Part shown: positions 28,773-38,539 of the stretch, piece after piece
Layout: every line of letters begins with the position of its first letter
Numbering within the stretch: the first letter of the stretch is position 1
Assembly: GCF_018343795.1 (NCBI RefSeq)
Contig: NZ_CP074346.1
Coordinates: 1,116,001 to 1,180,000 of the forward strand
DNA from: Phocoenobacter atlanticus subsp. cyclopteri
GTDB lineage: Bacteria > Pseudomonadota > Gammaproteobacteria > Enterobacterales > Pasteurellaceae
Length of the DNA stretch: 64,000 bases
Direction: 5' to 3'
Notes under the pieces: generated by a model
Told to the model about the DNA's origin: nothing
Databases searched by the model: none
The model's input: the letters and a program-made list of their open reading frames with translations, nothing else
Position numbers and translations under genes: made by a program

Positions 28773-28789
28773 AAAATAGAAGGATAAAA

Positions 28790-29617
28790 ATGTTAAACCA
28801 CCAACTTGATTTTATTAAACAGATAACTCCTGAACTTAGCCTTCAACAATATAATGAAATTCCCATCATTGTCTTAAAACACAAGCTTGGTTATGCATTT
28901 ATCTCATTGCAAGGGGCTCATTTATTAAGCTGGCAACCAAAAGATACTGCTCAAAATGTGCTTTGGTTAAGTGATATAGAACCTTTTAAATTGGGTACTG
29001 CAATTCGTGGTGGCATCCCTATTTGTTATCCTTGGTTTGGTGGTAAGCAATCGCCCTCACACGGTTATGCTCGTATTTCATTATGGCAATTAAGTGGCTA
29101 TGACATCAATGAAGAAAAGGCAAAACTTAAATTTTCTCTTTTTTCTGATGATGATATTATCGAAGCTAAAATAACAATGATATTCTCCGATATTTGTGAG
29201 ATTACCTTTAAACATTATGGCAATGCGCAAGCTGAAGTTGCATTACACAGTTATTTTAATATTGCAGATATTAATAATATTTCAGTAACGGGTTTACCTA
29301 CACAATGTTTCAATTCTCTGACTCAACAACCTGAACAAGTCCCTTCGCCACGTCAAATTACAGAAAATGTTGATTGTATTTATAAAATTGTCTCTCCTGC
29401 AACACAGCATATTACTGATCCAACTTATCAGCGTAAAATTGAGATTACGCATAATAATGCAAGTAATACGGTATTTTGGAATCCTTGGCATAAAGCAACC
29501 AGTGGTATGAGTAAGCAAGGGTATAAAACAATGGTATGTGTTGAAACCGCTCGTCTTGATAAACCACTCTCACAAGGTGATCAAGTTTCAGTGACAATTA
29601 AAGTAGTAGATGAATAA
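28790..29617 (+). CDS. yeaD: Hexose-6-phosphate mutarotase-like aldose epimerase, YeaD type
   Basis: 275-residue epimerase-fold protein of the YeaD/Ymr099c group that interconverts anomers of glucose-6-phosphate-like sugars. Motifs: FISLQGAHLLSWQP, AIRGGIPICYPWFGG, the catalytic-histidine region SPSHGYARISLW, VALHSYFNI, TVFWNPWHK and the acidic end VCVETARL. The ATG at 28790 (AGAAGGA upstream) is chosen over a start inside the pgeF tail. The stop overlaps the gntR start by one base. Confidence 0.88.
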   Translation: MLNHQLDFIKQITPELSLQQYNEIPIIVLKHKLGYAFISLQGAHLLSWQPKDTAQNVLWLSDIEPFKLGTAIRGGIPICYPWFGGKQSPSHGYARISLWQLSGYDINEEKAKLKFSLFSDDDIIEAKITMIFSDICEITFKHYGNAQAEVALHSYFNIADINNISVTGLPTQCFNSLTQQPEQVPSPRQITENVDCIYKIVSPATQHITDPTYQRKIEITHNNASNTVFWNPWHKATSGMSKQGYKTMVCVETARLDKPLSQGDQVSVTIKVVDE

Positions 29618-30615
29618 TGATAAAAAATAAACGCCCAACATTACAAGACATTGCCTCTCATCTTGGCATTACTAAGATGACTGTGAGCCGTTATTTACGA
29701 AATCCAAACTCTGTTGCGGTGGCAACTCAACAAAAAATTGCTACTGCACTTGAGGAATTTGGTTATATTCCAAATCGTGCTCCTGATATTCTTTCCAATG
29801 CCAAAAGTCACGCTATTGGTGTACTGGTGCCTTCTTTAACCAACCAAGTTTTTGCTAATGTAATCAAAGGCATTGAAACAGTCACTGATCCTGCGGGCTA
29901 TCAAACAATGCTTGCTCACTATGGTTATAGTATAAAAAAGGAAGAGCAACGTATTGAGAGTTTGCTCTCTTATAATGTGGATGCGTTAATTTTGTCTGAA
30001 AATCATCATAGCCCTCGTACTTTGAAAATGCTTAAAGTGGCAAATATTCCTATTATAGAAATTATGGAATGCAGTGAAATTGGCTCTTATCAAGCAATTG
30101 GGTTTGATAATGTAGCTGCGGCACAATCTATGACAGAAACAATGATAAATCGAGGACATAAACAGATTGTTTACTTCTCTGCTCGAATGGATAAACGCAC
30201 CCAACTAAAAATGCAAGGCTATACAAAAGCAATGCAAAAACACGGTTTAACTCCACATTGTATTACAACTGAAGAATCTTCTTCTTTTAGTCTTGGAGCA
30301 AAACAGTTACATCAAACTTTAGGAAAATATCCAGATACTAATGGTATATTTTGTACCAATGATGACCTTGCTATTGGTGCATTATTTGAGTGTCAGCGTT
30401 TAGGAATTAAAGTACCAGAACAAATTGCTATTGCAGGATTTCACGGTCACAATGTCGGTCAGTCAATGACGCCACAGCTAGCAACAGTCATTACACCCCG
30501 TTTAGAAATAGGAAAAGTAGCTGCGACACAGCTATTAGAACGATTAAATAACCAACCCCAGCAAAGCCATATTATTAATTTAGGATATCGTATTCATTTA
30601 GGAGAAAGCATTTAA
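29617..30615 (+). CDS. gntR: LacI-family gluconate repressor
   Basis: 332-residue LacI/GalR-type regulator: N-terminal helix-turn-helix (TLQDIASHLGITKMTVSRYLRNP), hinge (GYIPNRAPDILSNAKSHAIGVLVPSL) and a periplasmic-binding-like effector domain. It resembles E. coli GntR, which is released by gluconate. Two palindromes of the GntR operator type lie 0.6-0.7 kb away between gntK and the TRAP genes. The ATG overlaps the yeaD stop; convergent with gntK, 7 bases apart. Confidence 0.9.
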   Translation: MIKNKRPTLQDIASHLGITKMTVSRYLRNPNSVAVATQQKIATALEEFGYIPNRAPDILSNAKSHAIGVLVPSLTNQVFANVIKGIETVTDPAGYQTMLAHYGYSIKKEEQRIESLLSYNVDALILSENHHSPRTLKMLKVANIPIIEIMECSEIGSYQAIGFDNVAAAQSMTETMINRGHKQIVYFSARMDKRTQLKMQGYTKAMQKHGLTPHCITTEESSSFSLGAKQLHQTLGKYPDTNGIFCTNDDLAIGALFECQRLGIKVPEQIAIAGFHGHNVGQSMTPQLATVITPRLEIGKVAATQLLERLNNQPQQSHIINLGYRIHLGESI

Positions 30616-30622
30616 CCAGTTG

Positions 30623-31141
30623 TTAAATCAGAGGTTTTATCTGAGCAATACAATTTTCAACAACTTCTTCAAATATACAATCAATACTAATATGAAAAAC
30701 ATCATCTTCATCCGCTTGTGGTACTTCTAAGGTTGCAAACTGGCTTTTTAGCATATCCGTTTTCATAAAATGTCCTTCCCTCTGTTGCATTCTCTCCAAA
30801 ATAAGATCAAAGCTACCCGATAAGAAGATAAATTTTACATTCTGATTACCATCTCGAATTAAATCTCGATACTGTTTTTTTAATGCCGAACAGATGATGA
30901 TCCCCTTTTCTGATTTCTGCTCAAGACTAAAAGCTGCATCTCGAATACGCTCTAACCAAGGAGCACGATCTTGATCATTTAACGGCTGACCTTGTCCCAT
31001 TTTTATTATATTGGCTCTTGGGTGTAGATCATCACCATCGATTAACTTTAAGCCAAGTTGTCGTGCAACAGCAGTTCCAACACTGGTTTTACCTGTGCTA
31101 GAAACCCCCATTAAAACAAAACTTTTCCCTATGTTCGACAC
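30623..31141 (-). CDS. gntK: Gluconokinase
   Basis: Phosphorylates D-gluconate to 6-phosphogluconate, feeding the pentose phosphate or Entner-Doudoroff route. 172 residues with P-loop MGVSSTGKTSVG (12-23), LIDGDDLHP, the GQPLNDQDRAPWL motif and CSALKKQYRDLIR. Divergent from the TRAP operon across a promoter region with GntR- and CRP-type sites. Confidence 0.95.
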   Translation of the reverse strand: MSNIGKSFVLMGVSSTGKTSVGTAVARQLGLKLIDGDDLHPRANIIKMGQGQPLNDQDRAPWLERIRDAAFSLEQKSEKGIIICSALKKQYRDLIRDGNQNVKFIFLSGSFDLILERMQQREGHFMKTDMLKSQFATLEVPQADEDDVFHISIDCIFEEVVENCIAQIKPLI

Positions 31142-31187
31142 AACTCACCTCCTAGAATTAGACATTCTGAAAATATTCTACCTTTTT

Positions 31188-31203
31188 ATGTTATCGGTAA
31201 CAA
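31188..31203. promoter_or_regulatory. GntR-type operator 1
   Basis: ATGTTATCGGTAACAA, 47 bases upstream of gntK. It closely fits the known GntR operator (ATGTTACCGATAACA-like). Placed to control gntK. Confidence 0.75.
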
Positions 31204-31282
31204 GACATAAAAACGGAAAATATTATCTTAAAAAGAAAATTTTGAATAAAATTAAAGCGATTTTGCGATTAAAATCTTTATT

Positions 31283-31298
31283 TGTGAGCTATGTCACA
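31283..31298. promoter_or_regulatory. CRP site between gntK and the TRAP operon
   Basis: Perfect TGTGA-N6-TCACA flanked by TT and AA, 142 bases upstream of gntK and 122 upstream of the TRAP binding-protein start, midway between the two operators. Confidence 0.82.
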
Positions 31299-31328
31299 AA
31301 TTTCAAAAATAGCATTTGCAACGAATTA

Positions 31329-31345
31329 CTGTTACTGGTAACTTT
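31329..31345. promoter_or_regulatory. GntR-type operator 2
   Basis: CTGTTACTGGTAACTTT, sharing the GTTAC-N2-GTAAC core with operator 1, 75 bases upstream of the TRAP binding-protein start. Confidence 0.75.
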
Positions 31346-31419
31346 TAGTTATCTTAGGTAAGGATAATGAATTATTATTGCTTACTTTCTTTCTAACTAC
31401 TTTCATTGAGGGTATTCTT

Positions 31420-32430
31420 ATGAACAAAAAGCTAGTTTCTCTTTTAGTTGCAGGTGCATTTTCATTGTCTGCATTATCAGCATCAGCACTTACATTAAAA
31501 ATACAATCATCAGATCCATCTGGTGACCAAAATTTCCAAATTCAAAAAAAATGGGTGGAAAAACTTAAAAAAGATTCTAATGGTCAAATTGAAATTGATT
31601 TGTTACCTGTTGGTAGTATTGTAAAACATACGGAAACCTTAGATTCTATCAAAATGGGAATTATTGATGGTCACGTGACTGCCACTGGCTATTTCTCAGG
31701 TAAAGATCCAGCATTTGGTTTATTAGGTAATATGGTAGGTGCTTGGTCTGACACCGCTCAATTACTCGATTATATGAATAATGGTGGGGGTAAAGAGCTA
31801 CTTACCGAACTCTATAAACCTTATGGCGTAAAATTTGTTGGTGCTTCAACAACAGGTGTGGAATCTTTTGTTTCAAAAGTCCCTCTTAATGGCGTAGCAG
31901 ACTTAAAAGGCTTGAAATTGCGTGCCCCAGAAGGGTTAATTCAACAAGTTTTTGCCGCTGCAGGTGCAGCACCTGTTAATTTACCGGGTTCAGAAGTCTT
32001 TACAGGATTAAGCAAAGGGGTTATTGATGCAGCGGATTATACCGTATTCTCAACAAACCATAAAAATGGCTTGAATGATATCGCCCCACACCCTGTTCAA
32101 CCGGGTTTCCACTCTTTACCTTTAATTGACGTTTCTATTAGTCATAAAAAATGGGATGAGATGACCAAAGAACAACAAGAATTATTAGTTAAATCGGTAA
32201 ATGATTTTGCAATAGATATTACTTCAACATTGAAAAAAGCAGATGAAGAAGCGGTGAAAGAAGCAATGAAAAATCCAAAAATCACGATTCATAACTGGTC
32301 AGCAGAAGAACGTAAAAAATTCCGTGCTATTGCTAAAACACAATGGGAAAAATTTGCGAAAAGTTCGCCAAATGCACAGAAAGTTTATGACTCTGTAACA
32401 AAATATCTAAAAGCTAAAGATTTATTATAA
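31420..32430 (+). CDS. TRAP transporter periplasmic binding protein, predicted gluconate-specific
   Basis: DctP-type binding protein of 336 residues with a cleavable signal (MNKKLVSLLVAGAFSLSALS, cut near ASA). Family marks: SSDPSGDQNFQIQKKWVEKL, GSIVKHTETLDSIKMGIIDG, the VADLKGLKLRAPEG segment with the carboxylate-binding arginine, and NLPGSEVFTGLSKGVIDAADY. The start at 31420 has GAGGG upstream; the longer frame from 31378 lacks this. It heads a three-gene operon with a GntR-type operator, so gluconate or a related sugar acid is the likely ligand (inference). Confidence 0.85.
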   Translation: MNKKLVSLLVAGAFSLSALSASALTLKIQSSDPSGDQNFQIQKKWVEKLKKDSNGQIEIDLLPVGSIVKHTETLDSIKMGIIDGHVTATGYFSGKDPAFGLLGNMVGAWSDTAQLLDYMNNGGGKELLTELYKPYGVKFVGASTTGVESFVSKVPLNGVADLKGLKLRAPEGLIQQVFAAAGAAPVNLPGSEVFTGLSKGVIDAADYTVFSTNHKNGLNDIAPHPVQPGFHSLPLIDVSISHKKWDEMTKEQQELLVKSVNDFAIDITSTLKKADEEAVKEAMKNPKITIHNWSAEERKKFRAIAKTQWEKFAKSSPNAQKVYDSVTKYLKAKDLL

Positions 32431-32491
32431 TAGCTGAAATAATAGAGGTGGGGAGAGATTTTCCCACCTTATGGATATTAGGAGCAATATT

Positions 32492-33022
32492 ATGGATAAC
32501 ACACCTGAAATTAAAACTCGTTTAGACAAAGTGATTGAGTGGATTGGAGAAAAACTCAGTCTCATTTTTTTATTTATTGTGGCGATTACTTTTTTTGAAG
32601 TATTTGTTCGCTATGTACTAAATTCTCCAACCATTTGGGTTCACGAAACCGCAATGTTTTTAGGTGGCTCACTTTTCGTATTTGGTGGGGCTTATGCACT
32701 TGCCACAGATAAACACGTGCGTGTTGTACTGATTTACGATAATGTTTCAGTAAAAACTCGTCATTATCTTAATATCTTTCATCATATTATGGGATTGATT
32801 TTCTCAGCAATGATGACTTGGGCAGCTTATCAAATGGCAAAAGAGGCTTGGGTCAAACCTTGGGGAGCATTTCAACTTGAAACCTCTGGTACTGCGTGGA
32901 ATACCAATTTCCCTGCTTATCTAAAAGCCATTATTCTTATTACAATGATCATTGTCTCTATCCAATTTATTCTAAAACTTATTGCAGAAGTACGTTTATT
33001 ACTCGGAGGTAACAATGTTTGA
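32492..33022 (+). CDS. TRAP transporter small membrane subunit (DctQ type)
   Basis: 176 residues with four predicted membrane helices (about 17-40, 55-75, 96-115 and 140-165) and the DctQ phrase FFEVFVRYVLNSPTIWVHETAMFLGG. The ATG at 32492 with GGAGC upstream is preferred to one 21 bases earlier. Its end overlaps the start of the large subunit by 8 bases. Confidence 0.92.
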   Translation: MDNTPEIKTRLDKVIEWIGEKLSLIFLFIVAITFFEVFVRYVLNSPTIWVHETAMFLGGSLFVFGGAYALATDKHVRVVLIYDNVSVKTRHYLNIFHHIMGLIFSAMMTWAAYQMAKEAWVKPWGAFQLETSGTAWNTNFPAYLKAIILITMIIVSIQFILKLIAEVRLLLGGNNV

Positions 33023-34337
33023 TTTAGCCTCGCTCGGATTGGGCTATGGTAGCCTTTTAATGTTAATAATGATGATTGGATTATTATTAACAGGAATGCA
33101 GCTCGCTTTTGTAACGGGTTTTGTTGCTCTGTTTTTCCTTTTTGGTTGGTTTGGAATGGATGCAGTTCCACTTATTACCAGTCGAATGTATAGTTTTGTG
33201 ACCAGCTTTGTTTTCCTTGCCGTACCGATGTTTGTGCTAATGGCGGCAATGCTGGATCGGTCAGGTATTGCTCACGATCTTTTTGATGCAATGCGATTAT
33301 TTGCCAAACGCTTACGTGGTGGCTTAGCCGTTCAAACCTTAGTGGTTGCTGTGATTTTAGCCTCAATGTCAGGCGTTGTAGGCGGAGAAACCGTCTTACT
33401 TGGTATGCTAGCACTTCCACAAATGTTACGTTTAGGCTACGATAAAAAATTAGCGATTGGCACGTGCTGTTCAGGTGGTGCGTTAGGTACGATGTTACCA
33501 CCAAGTATCGTACTCATTATTTACGGTTTAACTGCTAGTGTTTCTATCGGTGATCTCTTTAAAGGGGCATTTATTCCAGCATTAATTTTAGCCTCATTCT
33601 ATATTGTTTATGTTTTAGTACTCTCTTACTTAAAACCAGAGCTTGCTCCACTTCCGTCAGCAGAAGAATTAAAAGCAAACGAAGAAAAACCAGTTAATTA
33701 TTTTAAAGCCTTATTCTTCCCTGTTCTGTCAGTTGTTGTGGTATTAGGAAGTATCTATGGTGGTGTTGCTTCCGTAACTGAAGCCTCTGCACTTGGTGTG
33801 GTGGGTATTATGATCAGTGCATTCATTCGTGGTGAATTAAGCTGGGAAATGTTAAAAGAAAGTGCATTATCAACAATGCGAACCTGTGGAATGATCATCT
33901 GGATTGGTATTGGTGCAACTGCATTAGTGGGCGTTTATAACTTAATGGGAGGCATTAAATTTGTTGAACAAACTATTCTAACATTAAGTAATGGTAGCCA
34001 AATTGGTACATTACTCATTATGATGGTTATCTTACTTGTTCTTGGAATGTTCCTTGATTGGGTGGGTGTGGCACTTTTAACTATGCCAATTTTTGTACCA
34101 ATCATTACAGGTTTAGGCTACGATCCCGTGTGGTTTGGTGTGGTATTTTGTATGAATATGCAAGTCTCATTCTTATCACCCCCATTTGGACCTGCCGCAT
34201 TTTACTTAAAATCGGTGGCTCCACCAGATATTTCATTAGGGCTAATTTTCCGTTCATTAGTACCCTTTATCGTACTACAAATTATTGCCCTGTCATTGTT
34301 AATCATCTTCCCAGATTTAGCAATTTGGTGGAAATAA
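33015..34337 (+). CDS. TRAP transporter large membrane subunit (DctM type)
   Basis: 440-residue multi-helix protein, the sodium-coupled transport subunit. Typical stretches: SGVVGGETVLLGMLALPQMLRLGYDKKLAIGTCCSGGALGTMLPPSIVLIIYG, FLDWVGVALLTMPIFVPII and LSPPFGPAAFYLKSVAPPDI. Start chosen at 33015 behind a GGAGGT site inside the dctQ end. A terminator follows. Confidence 0.94.
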   Translation: MFDLASLGLGYGSLLMLIMMIGLLLTGMQLAFVTGFVALFFLFGWFGMDAVPLITSRMYSFVTSFVFLAVPMFVLMAAMLDRSGIAHDLFDAMRLFAKRLRGGLAVQTLVVAVILASMSGVVGGETVLLGMLALPQMLRLGYDKKLAIGTCCSGGALGTMLPPSIVLIIYGLTASVSIGDLFKGAFIPALILASFYIVYVLVLSYLKPELAPLPSAEELKANEEKPVNYFKALFFPVLSVVVVLGSIYGGVASVTEASALGVVGIMISAFIRGELSWEMLKESALSTMRTCGMIIWIGIGATALVGVYNLMGGIKFVEQTILTLSNGSQIGTLLIMMVILLVLGMFLDWVGVALLTMPIFVPIITGLGYDPVWFGVVFCMNMQVSFLSPPFGPAAFYLKSVAPPDISLGLIFRSLVPFIVLQIIALSLLIIFPDLAIWWK

Positions 34338-34354
34338 ACCCACAATTATTACAG

Positions 34355-34390
34355 TAAAAAAACAGCGATTATTCCCTCGCTGTTTTTTTA
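34355..34390 (+). terminator. Terminator of the TRAP operon
   Basis: AAAAAACAGCGA and TCGCTGTTTTTT arms around an 8-base loop, ending in a T run, 20 bases past the stop. Confidence 0.88.
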
Positions 34391-34396
34391 TGGGTA

Positions 34397-34434
34397 CAAG
34401 CGGTAACTTTCTATTAATTTTTTGCAAATTTTTG
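34397..34434 (+). repeat. DNA uptake signal sequence, Apl-type
   Basis: ACAAGCGGTAACTTTC followed at 34422 by TTTGCAAATTTTTG. Similar full-length motifs lie at 23131, 25271, 28739 and 48724, and shorter cores throughout; this is the best stand-alone example. Confidence 0.85.
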
Positions 34435-34471
34435 ATACAATCACACCGCTTATAATTTTAATATAAAAACT

Positions 34472-34906
34472 ATGCCAATAATCAATCAATCCACTTTAGT
34501 GCCTTATAGTGCCAAACAGATGTATGATCTTGTCAATGACTACGAACGCTATCCTGAATTTCTCTCTGGTTGTGTGGGAGCAAAGACCCTTACCACTGCT
34601 GAGAATGAATTAGAAGCAGAATTGCATATTCAAAAATTAGGGATTAGTCAGCGTTTTAGTACTCATAACACAATGATTAAAAATCAAAAAATTGAAATGA
34701 CATTATTGAATGGTCCTTTCAGCTATTTACAAGGCACTTGGGCTTTTACTCCTTTTGATGAACAGAGTTGTAAAATCGCATTGTATCTAGAATTTGAATT
34801 TTCAAATCCCGTCATTGCAATGGTCTTTGGAAAAGTGTTTAATGAACTCATTAATAAAATGATCAGTGCATTTAAAAAACGAGCGAAAGAGGTATATGGT
34901 GTCTAA
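34472..34906 (+). CDS. ratA: START-domain (COQ10-like) protein RatA
   Basis: 144-residue START/aromatase-type protein: [32 protein letters not shown] at the N-terminus and [34 protein letters not shown] at the end. Relatives bind ubiquinone (COQ10) and E. coli RatA was reported to block 70S assembly. ratB overlaps its 3' end. The single start ATG 34472 has no strong ribosome site. Confidence 0.92.
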   Translation: MPIINQSTLVPYSAKQMYDLVNDYERYPEFLSGCVGAKTLTTAENELEAELHIQKLGISQRFSTHNTMIKNQKIEMTLLNGPFSYLQGTWAFTPFDEQSCKIALYLEFEFSNPVIAMVFGKVFNELINKMISAFKKRAKEVYGV

Positions 34907-35189
34907 CAAAATAAGAGTTGAAGTACTTTATGCTTATCCAGAACATTATTTTTTGAAAAAAATAGAATTAAAGTCACCGCTCACTATTGAGCAAGTTATT
35001 CTGCAATCTGGTGTTTTAAGTAAGTATCCTGAAATTGATCTTAAGGTCAATAAAATTGGAATTTTTAGTCGCCCTGCTAAGCTGATCGATCTTGTTAATG
35101 ATGGTGATCGTATTGAAATTTATCGCCCACTGCTCGCCGATCCTAAAGAAATTCGTCGTAAACGTGCTGAACAGCAAAAAAATAAATAG
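34896..35189 (+). CDS. ratB: RnfH-family ubiquitin-like protein RatB
   Basis: 97 residues of the RnfH/YfjF family (beta-grasp fold): [63 protein letters not shown]. Function unclear; encoded beside ratA throughout gamma-proteobacteria. The true ATG is 34896, inside the ratA end; the longer frame is an overlap artefact. Confidence 0.92.
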   Translation: MVSNKIRVEVLYAYPEHYFLKKIELKSPLTIEQVILQSGVLSKYPEIDLKVNKIGIFSRPAKLIDLVNDGDRIEIYRPLLADPKEIRRKRAEQQKNK

Positions 35190-35224
35190 AAGCAGTTAGA
35201 GACTGCAGAGCAAGTTCGCACTTG

Positions 35225-35332
35225 CCCCCCTCCTAACCTCCCCCCCCGCGGTGGGAGGAATGATGTACTGTACAACCATAATATAACAAAAAAATCCCCT
35301 CCTCCGCTTGCGGGGGAGGGTTAGGGAGGGGG
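35225..35332. repeat. Pair of GC-rich dispersed repeats in inverted orientation
   Basis: Copy 1 (35225-35258) reads CCCCCTCCTAACCTCCCC; copy 2 (35296-35332) is the reverse form, CGGGGGAGGGTTAGGGAGGG. Together they could form a long GC-rich hairpin between ratB and gapA. A third copy lies in pgeF. The base composition contrasts sharply with the AT-rich genome. Confidence 0.85.
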
Positions 35333-35433
35333 ATAAAATATTATTACTTTTAAAAAATCAATAATGTGTGATTATCCTGTTAAAAACTAAACAGAATTAA
35401 CATATTTATACAAATCAATGAATAACAAAAAAT

Positions 35434-35447
35434 TTGACATAGATCAG
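35434..35447 (+). promoter_or_regulatory. FNR-like site upstream of gapA
   Basis: TTGAC-N4-ATCAG matches the FNR consensus TTGAT-N4-ATCAA at 8 of 10 positions. TTGACA here could alternatively be a -35 element. Confidence 0.35.
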
Positions 35448-35504
35448 CCAATTTTAATCTGACCTCTCTCTTTTCTAACTTTTAGACTTAGAAATAGAAA
35501 AAAG

Positions 35505-35520
35505 TGTGATATAATTCACA
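35505..35520 (+). promoter_or_regulatory. CRP site with a -10 hexamer as its spacer, gapA promoter region
   Basis: Perfect TGTGA and TCACA half-sites whose 6-base spacer is TATAAT (35510-35515), 65 bases upstream of the gapA start. If that hexamer is the real -10, bound CRP would block the promoter. Confidence 0.6.
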
Positions 35521-35572
35521 GTATCTTTTACATTTTAGGTGTAAAAGTAAAATTTTGTTTAACTTAATATAG

Positions 35573-36589
<1,017 letters not shown>

Positions 36590-36605
36590 TTTGTAAATTT
36601 CATTT

Positions 36606-36638
36606 TAAAAAGCACCGCTTGTTAGCGGTGCTTTTTTA
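36606..36638 (+). terminator. Terminator of gapA, built on an uptake-signal core
   Basis: Arms AGCACCGCT and AGCGGTGCT with a 4-base loop and a T run. The left arm plus loop reads CCGCTTGT, the reverse of the ACAAGCGG uptake core. Confidence 0.9.
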
Positions 36639-36763
36639 TCAACAAATTGATCAAAAATATAACTTGCTCCTCAAAAATAACACATTCATATTTTAAATTT
36701 TCACATTTCACGCTATCATACCTTACTGTTATTCCTTTTACAGAACTTTAGAGGTTTTTTACT

Positions 36764-38491
36764 GTGAAAATAAAAATTCGTTTGATTGCTTTTTGTTGTT
36801 TAGTGCTATCTAGCTCTTCGTGGGGAGCAAGACAATTAATTAAAACAGAAGTAAAAGGAATTAAAAATTCTGTATTACTCAAAAATATTCAGCTACACTT
36901 ATCTCAAATTGATAACGAAGAAGCAGATGGTTCTGATCGTTATAAATATTTAGTTACTCAAAACGTTGATAAAGCCTTACGAGCAGAGGGGTACTATAAT
37001 TCAACATTTAATTTTACATCTAAAAAAAATAATAAATTAACACTTGATATTAAATTAAATAACCCCGTTAAACTGAATAAAAGAAATATTGATATTAAAG
37101 GGAAAGCAAAACAAGATGCTGATTTTATTTCTCTAATAAAAGAAGAGGTACCAAAAAAAGGAACCATTCTTAATCATAGTACTTATGATAATTTTAAAAG
37201 TAAACTTGAAAATCTTGCTCAAAATAAAGGTTATTTTGATAGTCATTGGTTATATCATCGCTTAGAAATCTATCCTAGAGAATACCTAGCAAACTGGCAA
37301 CTTGGTTATGATAGTGGTGAACGCTATCATTATGGAAAAATTAGTTTTAAAAACAGCCAGATAGACCCATCTTATCTTGATAATATATTAAAAATAAAAC
37401 AAGGTAATCCTTATTTAATGTCCGATTTGTCAGATCTGGCTAATGATTTATCTTCCAGTAAATGGTTTTCTACTGTCTTGGTTGACCCTAAAATGGATAA
37501 GACATCAAAATTAGTTAATTTAGATATTTTATTGCAGCCCAAGAAAAAAAATCAAATTGAAATAGGTATTGGTTATGAAACAGATGTAGGACCTCATTTA
37601 CAATTGAACTGGAAAAAACCTTGGATTAATGACGCAGGTCGTAGTATTGAAAGCAGTATGTATATTTCAAAACCTAAACAAACTTTTGCTGCAGCTTATA
37701 ATATGCCCATTAAATCTAATCCATTAAATTATTATTCTCAGCTTGCAACCAGTTTGGAACACGAAGACCAAAATGATACTCGATATACTGCTGCAACGCT
37801 AGGTTTTCAACGCTTTTGGAATAAACCTCACAGTTGGTCTTATTCTGCAGGGTTAAAACTGCGTTATGATAAATTTGAGCAAGGGAATGATAACTACAAA
37901 ACTTTTTTAGTTTATCCAACCTCTTCATTTAAACGTATTCGTTCTGATGGGAAACGCTTTCCGAAATGGGGAGACTCTCAGAAAATCACCATCAATTATG
38001 GAAATAAAATATGGAAATCTGATGTCAATTTTTACAGTATTAAAGCCTCTAGTGCTTGGGTTAGAACTTATTATGATAATCACCGTATTTATTTGCGTGC
38101 TGAATTAGGATATTTAAAAACGAAAAACTTTAATCGCATTCCTTCTGCTTTACGTTTTTTTGCGGGAGGAGACAATAGTGTTAGAGGGTTTAGTTATAAA
38201 AGTATTTCTCCTAGAGATAAAGAAAATAAATTAATTGGTGGATCACATTTAGTAACCGCAACAGCAGAATATCAATATCAGGTTTATCCAAATTGGTGGG
38301 GAGCTGTTTTTTATGACACAGGCTTTGCTGCAGATAATTTTAATAAAAAAAACCTCCGTTCTGGTGCAGGTGTAGGTATTCGTTGGGCATCCCCTATTGG
38401 TGCCATTAAATTTGATGTGGCAACCCCCTTAAAATCACCAGATGATAAAAAAGGGATACATTTTTACATTGGATTAGGTTCGGAACTTTAA
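36764..38491 (+). CDS. tamA: Outer-membrane translocation/assembly protein TamA
   Basis: Omp85-family barrel that works with TamB in outer-membrane biogenesis. 575 residues from a GTG (AGAGG upstream): signal peptide (about 1-21, ending SSWGA), three POTRA-like domains to about 260, then a 16-strand barrel with the Omp85 VRGF-type motif in GGDNSVRGFSYK and an end GAGVGIRWASPIGAIKFDVATPL. tamB follows by 48 bases. Confidence 0.94.
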   Translation: MKIKIRLIAFCCLVLSSSSWGARQLIKTEVKGIKNSVLLKNIQLHLSQIDNEEADGSDRYKYLVTQNVDKALRAEGYYNSTFNFTSKKNNKLTLDIKLNNPVKLNKRNIDIKGKAKQDADFISLIKEEVPKKGTILNHSTYDNFKSKLENLAQNKGYFDSHWLYHRLEIYPREYLANWQLGYDSGERYHYGKISFKNSQIDPSYLDNILKIKQGNPYLMSDLSDLANDLSSSKWFSTVLVDPKMDKTSKLVNLDILLQPKKKNQIEIGIGYETDVGPHLQLNWKKPWINDAGRSIESSMYISKPKQTFAAAYNMPIKSNPLNYYSQLATSLEHEDQNDTRYTAATLGFQRFWNKPHSWSYSAGLKLRYDKFEQGNDNYKTFLVYPTSSFKRIRSDGKRFPKWGDSQKITINYGNKIWKSDVNFYSIKASSAWVRTYYDNHRIYLRAELGYLKTKNFNRIPSALRFFAGGDNSVRGFSYKSISPRDKENKLIGGSHLVTATAEYQYQVYPNWWGAVFYDTGFAADNFNKKNLRSGAGVGIRWASPIGAIKFDVATPLKSPDDKKGIHFYIGLGSEL

Positions 38492-38539
38492 TTAAAAAAG
38501 AAAGCCAAATAATATAAAATTAAATAGAATAATCATAAA

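Noticed and set aside
35225-35332. Riboswitch or leader RNA of gapA
   Set aside because: The GC-rich pair is shared with pgeF's 3' end and lies more than 250 bases upstream of gapA, beyond the promoter-like elements.
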